A DNA stretch of 64,000 bases from Lamprocystis purpurea DSM 4197. Lineage in GTDB: Bacteria; Pseudomonadota; Gammaproteobacteria; Chromatiales; Chromatiaceae. Positions 62,977 through 64,000 of this stretch are shown one piece after another. The position numbers and the translations under genes were made by a program. Positions within the stretch are counted from its first letter, which is position 1; the number at the start of each line of letters is the position of its first letter. The stretch covers positions 93,024-157,023 of the forward strand of contig NZ_KB902520.1 of NCBI RefSeq assembly GCF_000379525.1, read 5' to 3'. The notes below the pieces were generated by a model. That model saw only the letters and a list, made by a program, of their open reading frames with translations. It did no database searches and was not told where the DNA came from.

Positions 62977-63153
62977 GGCAGCATTTAGCGAGACGCGGCA
63001 GCGTCGTCAATTCCTGGTTCCACATCAAACCCGGTCGAGTACCCGACGCGGAACGCGCGTCGGTTGGTTCCGCGCGGAATGCGGTCCGCGCAGGGGACTC
63101 GGCTGAGCCGTCGGTGCCTCCCGCCGGGCGCGGTGCGCCAGGACCGCGTCCCT

Positions 63154-63403
63154 GACACTGGTGGCGAATGCTCCCGACCGCGGAGTCTGGAAAGAACCGA
63201 TCTCACGCCAAGTCGCCAAGCACGCCAAGCACGCCAAGAAGAGCGCAATGCTGCGGTGACCCCAGTCACTCCGCGAGCGCCTCCGGTTTCGCTATCGCCT
63301 TGAAGACCCTTGGCGTCTTGGCGCCTTGGCGTGAGATATTCCGGGTCTGAGCGAAGCCGGTGCGGCGGATGCGCCCTCGTGGGCGCAATTCGCCACCAGT
63401 GTC
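63154..63403. mobile_element. nested inverted-repeat element
   Basis: Outer ends GACACTGGTGGCGAAT (63154) and its inverse (63388-63403) enclose a second element at 63201-63336, with ends TCTCACGCCAAG and CTTGGCGTGAGA and repeated CGCCAAG units inside. No coding sequence is present in 62913-63444. Confidence 0.65.
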
Positions 63404-63444
63404 CGTCCCTTGTCGCACCGGTAACGGCTGTCTACACTGCCACC

Positions 63445-64000
63445 ATGCGCCATCCGATCGATCCCAAGGTTGACTGCGTCTTCAAGGCCCTGCTGGGGGC
63501 AGAGTCCAATCGTGACCTGCTGATCCATTTCCTCAACGCCATCCTCGGCGCGGAGCTGCCCCGGCCCATCACCGCGGTGGAGATCCAGAACCCCTATAAC
63601 GAAAAGGAATTCCTTGACGACAAGCTCACCGTGGTCGACGTCAAGGCCCGCGACGCGACCGGGCAGATGTATCAGGTCGAGGTCCAACTCCTCAACCATC
63701 GTGATCTGCCGGCGCGCATCCTCTACGGTTGGGCCGACCTCTACAGCGCCCAGATCAAGGAGGGCGAGAGCTACCGCAAGCTGCGCCCCACGTACGCGAT
63801 CTGGCTGCTGGGTCAAACCCTGTTGGCGGATGACCCGGACTATGCCCACGCATTCCGGCTGCGCGACCAGCACGGACGCGTCTTCCTGGACCACGGCGGC
63901 ATCTGGCTGCTGGAACTGAGCAAATTCGCCGCCGACGCGGTCGAAACCGAGCAGCAGCGCTGGCTGAAGTTCTTCACCGAGGCGGAGCGCCTGGACGCGG
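63445..64000 (+). CDS. Rpn-family PD-(D/E)XK nuclease, 5' part
   Basis: The frame starts at ATG 63445 and runs off the window. The first 185 residues carry DPKVDCVFKALLGAESNRDLL, the Rpn/PDDEXK start, then VVDVKARDATGQMYQVEVQL, where D and E-V-Q hold the nuclease metal site, and YGWADLYSAQIKEGESY. Rpn proteins are recombination-promoting nucleases annotated as transposase-like (PDDEXK_2). Their genes are commonly mobile, which suits the repeat-rich setting. The 3' end is not visible. Confidence 0.85.
   Translation, partial: MRHPIDPKVDCVFKALLGAESNRDLLIHFLNAILGAELPRPITAVEIQNPYNEKEFLDDKLTVVDVKARDATGQMYQVEVQLLNHRDLPARILYGWADLYSAQIKEGESYRKLRPTYAIWLLGQTLLADDPDYAHAFRLRDQHGRVFLDHGGIWLLELSKFAADAVETEQQRWLKFFTEAERLDA

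Overview
The window is high-GC, densely packed Gammaproteobacterial DNA. The gene mix (an acetate/acyl-CoA module beside a PHA-synthase-like DUF3141 protein, several PstS proteins, ZntB, MgtE, a Gltl-type ABC system, a CheB/CheR-GGDEF-EAL hybrid, and many short palindromic repeats) fits a purple sulfur bacterium of the Chromatiaceae or a close relative. That assignment is inference: no rRNA, tRNA or photosynthesis gene lies in the window.

Layout. 1-1.5 kb: the end of a GT28 glycosyltransferase, a small SMR/EamA-type transporter and a small hypothetical gene behind dispersed repeats. 1.8-8.4 kb: a pst operon (pstS-pstC-pstA-pstB-second pstS) behind a triple Pho box, ending in a SIR2-domain gene; phoU is absent. 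8.7-14.6 kb: a membrane protein, an atypical pyruvate kinase, an MNT nucleotidyltransferase with a broken HEPN partner, and a porin with a strong terminator. 14.6-22.4 kb: a truncated ZIP transporter, a Na/Pi cotransporter, DUF1576 behind a second Pho-box candidate, a third PstS, ZntB, a nitroreductase-fold gene with an internal gap, and a secreted protein of unknown role. 22.7-26.8 kb: a three-gene secreted operon (solute-binding/VWA fusion, second solute-binding protein, helical protein) behind a third Pho-box candidate.

27-35 kb: a tight five-gene module for MaoC-phosphotransacetylase, acetate kinase, enoyl-ACP reductase, DUF3141 and a CoA-transferase. 35-42 kb: a divergent Fic-like gene, a beta-barrel protein, MgtE and a TonB receptor with a CxxxM motif. 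42-45.5 kb: gltIJKL, with two repeats between gltI and gltJ. 46-52 kb: heme oxygenase translationally coupled to a 1516-residue CheB-CheR-PAS-GGDEF-EAL protein and then mtgA. 52-59 kb: a repeat-rich patch, a hypothetical gene between 118-bp inverted repeats, a degenerate receiver-GGDEF-EAL protein, DAHP synthase and a histidine phosphatase. 59-64 kb: an SGNH lipoprotein, then a lower-GC stretch with an integron attC site and promoterless cassette-like genes, nested inverted-repeat elements, and an Rpn-type nuclease running off the end.

Two themes link the parts. Phosphate: three PstS proteins, Pst, Na/Pi transport and three Pho-box candidates suggest that much of 1.8-26.8 kb is under PhoB. 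Repeats: at least eight dispersed repeat families recur across the window, and gene decay (HEPN, ZIP, nitroreductase) lies among them.
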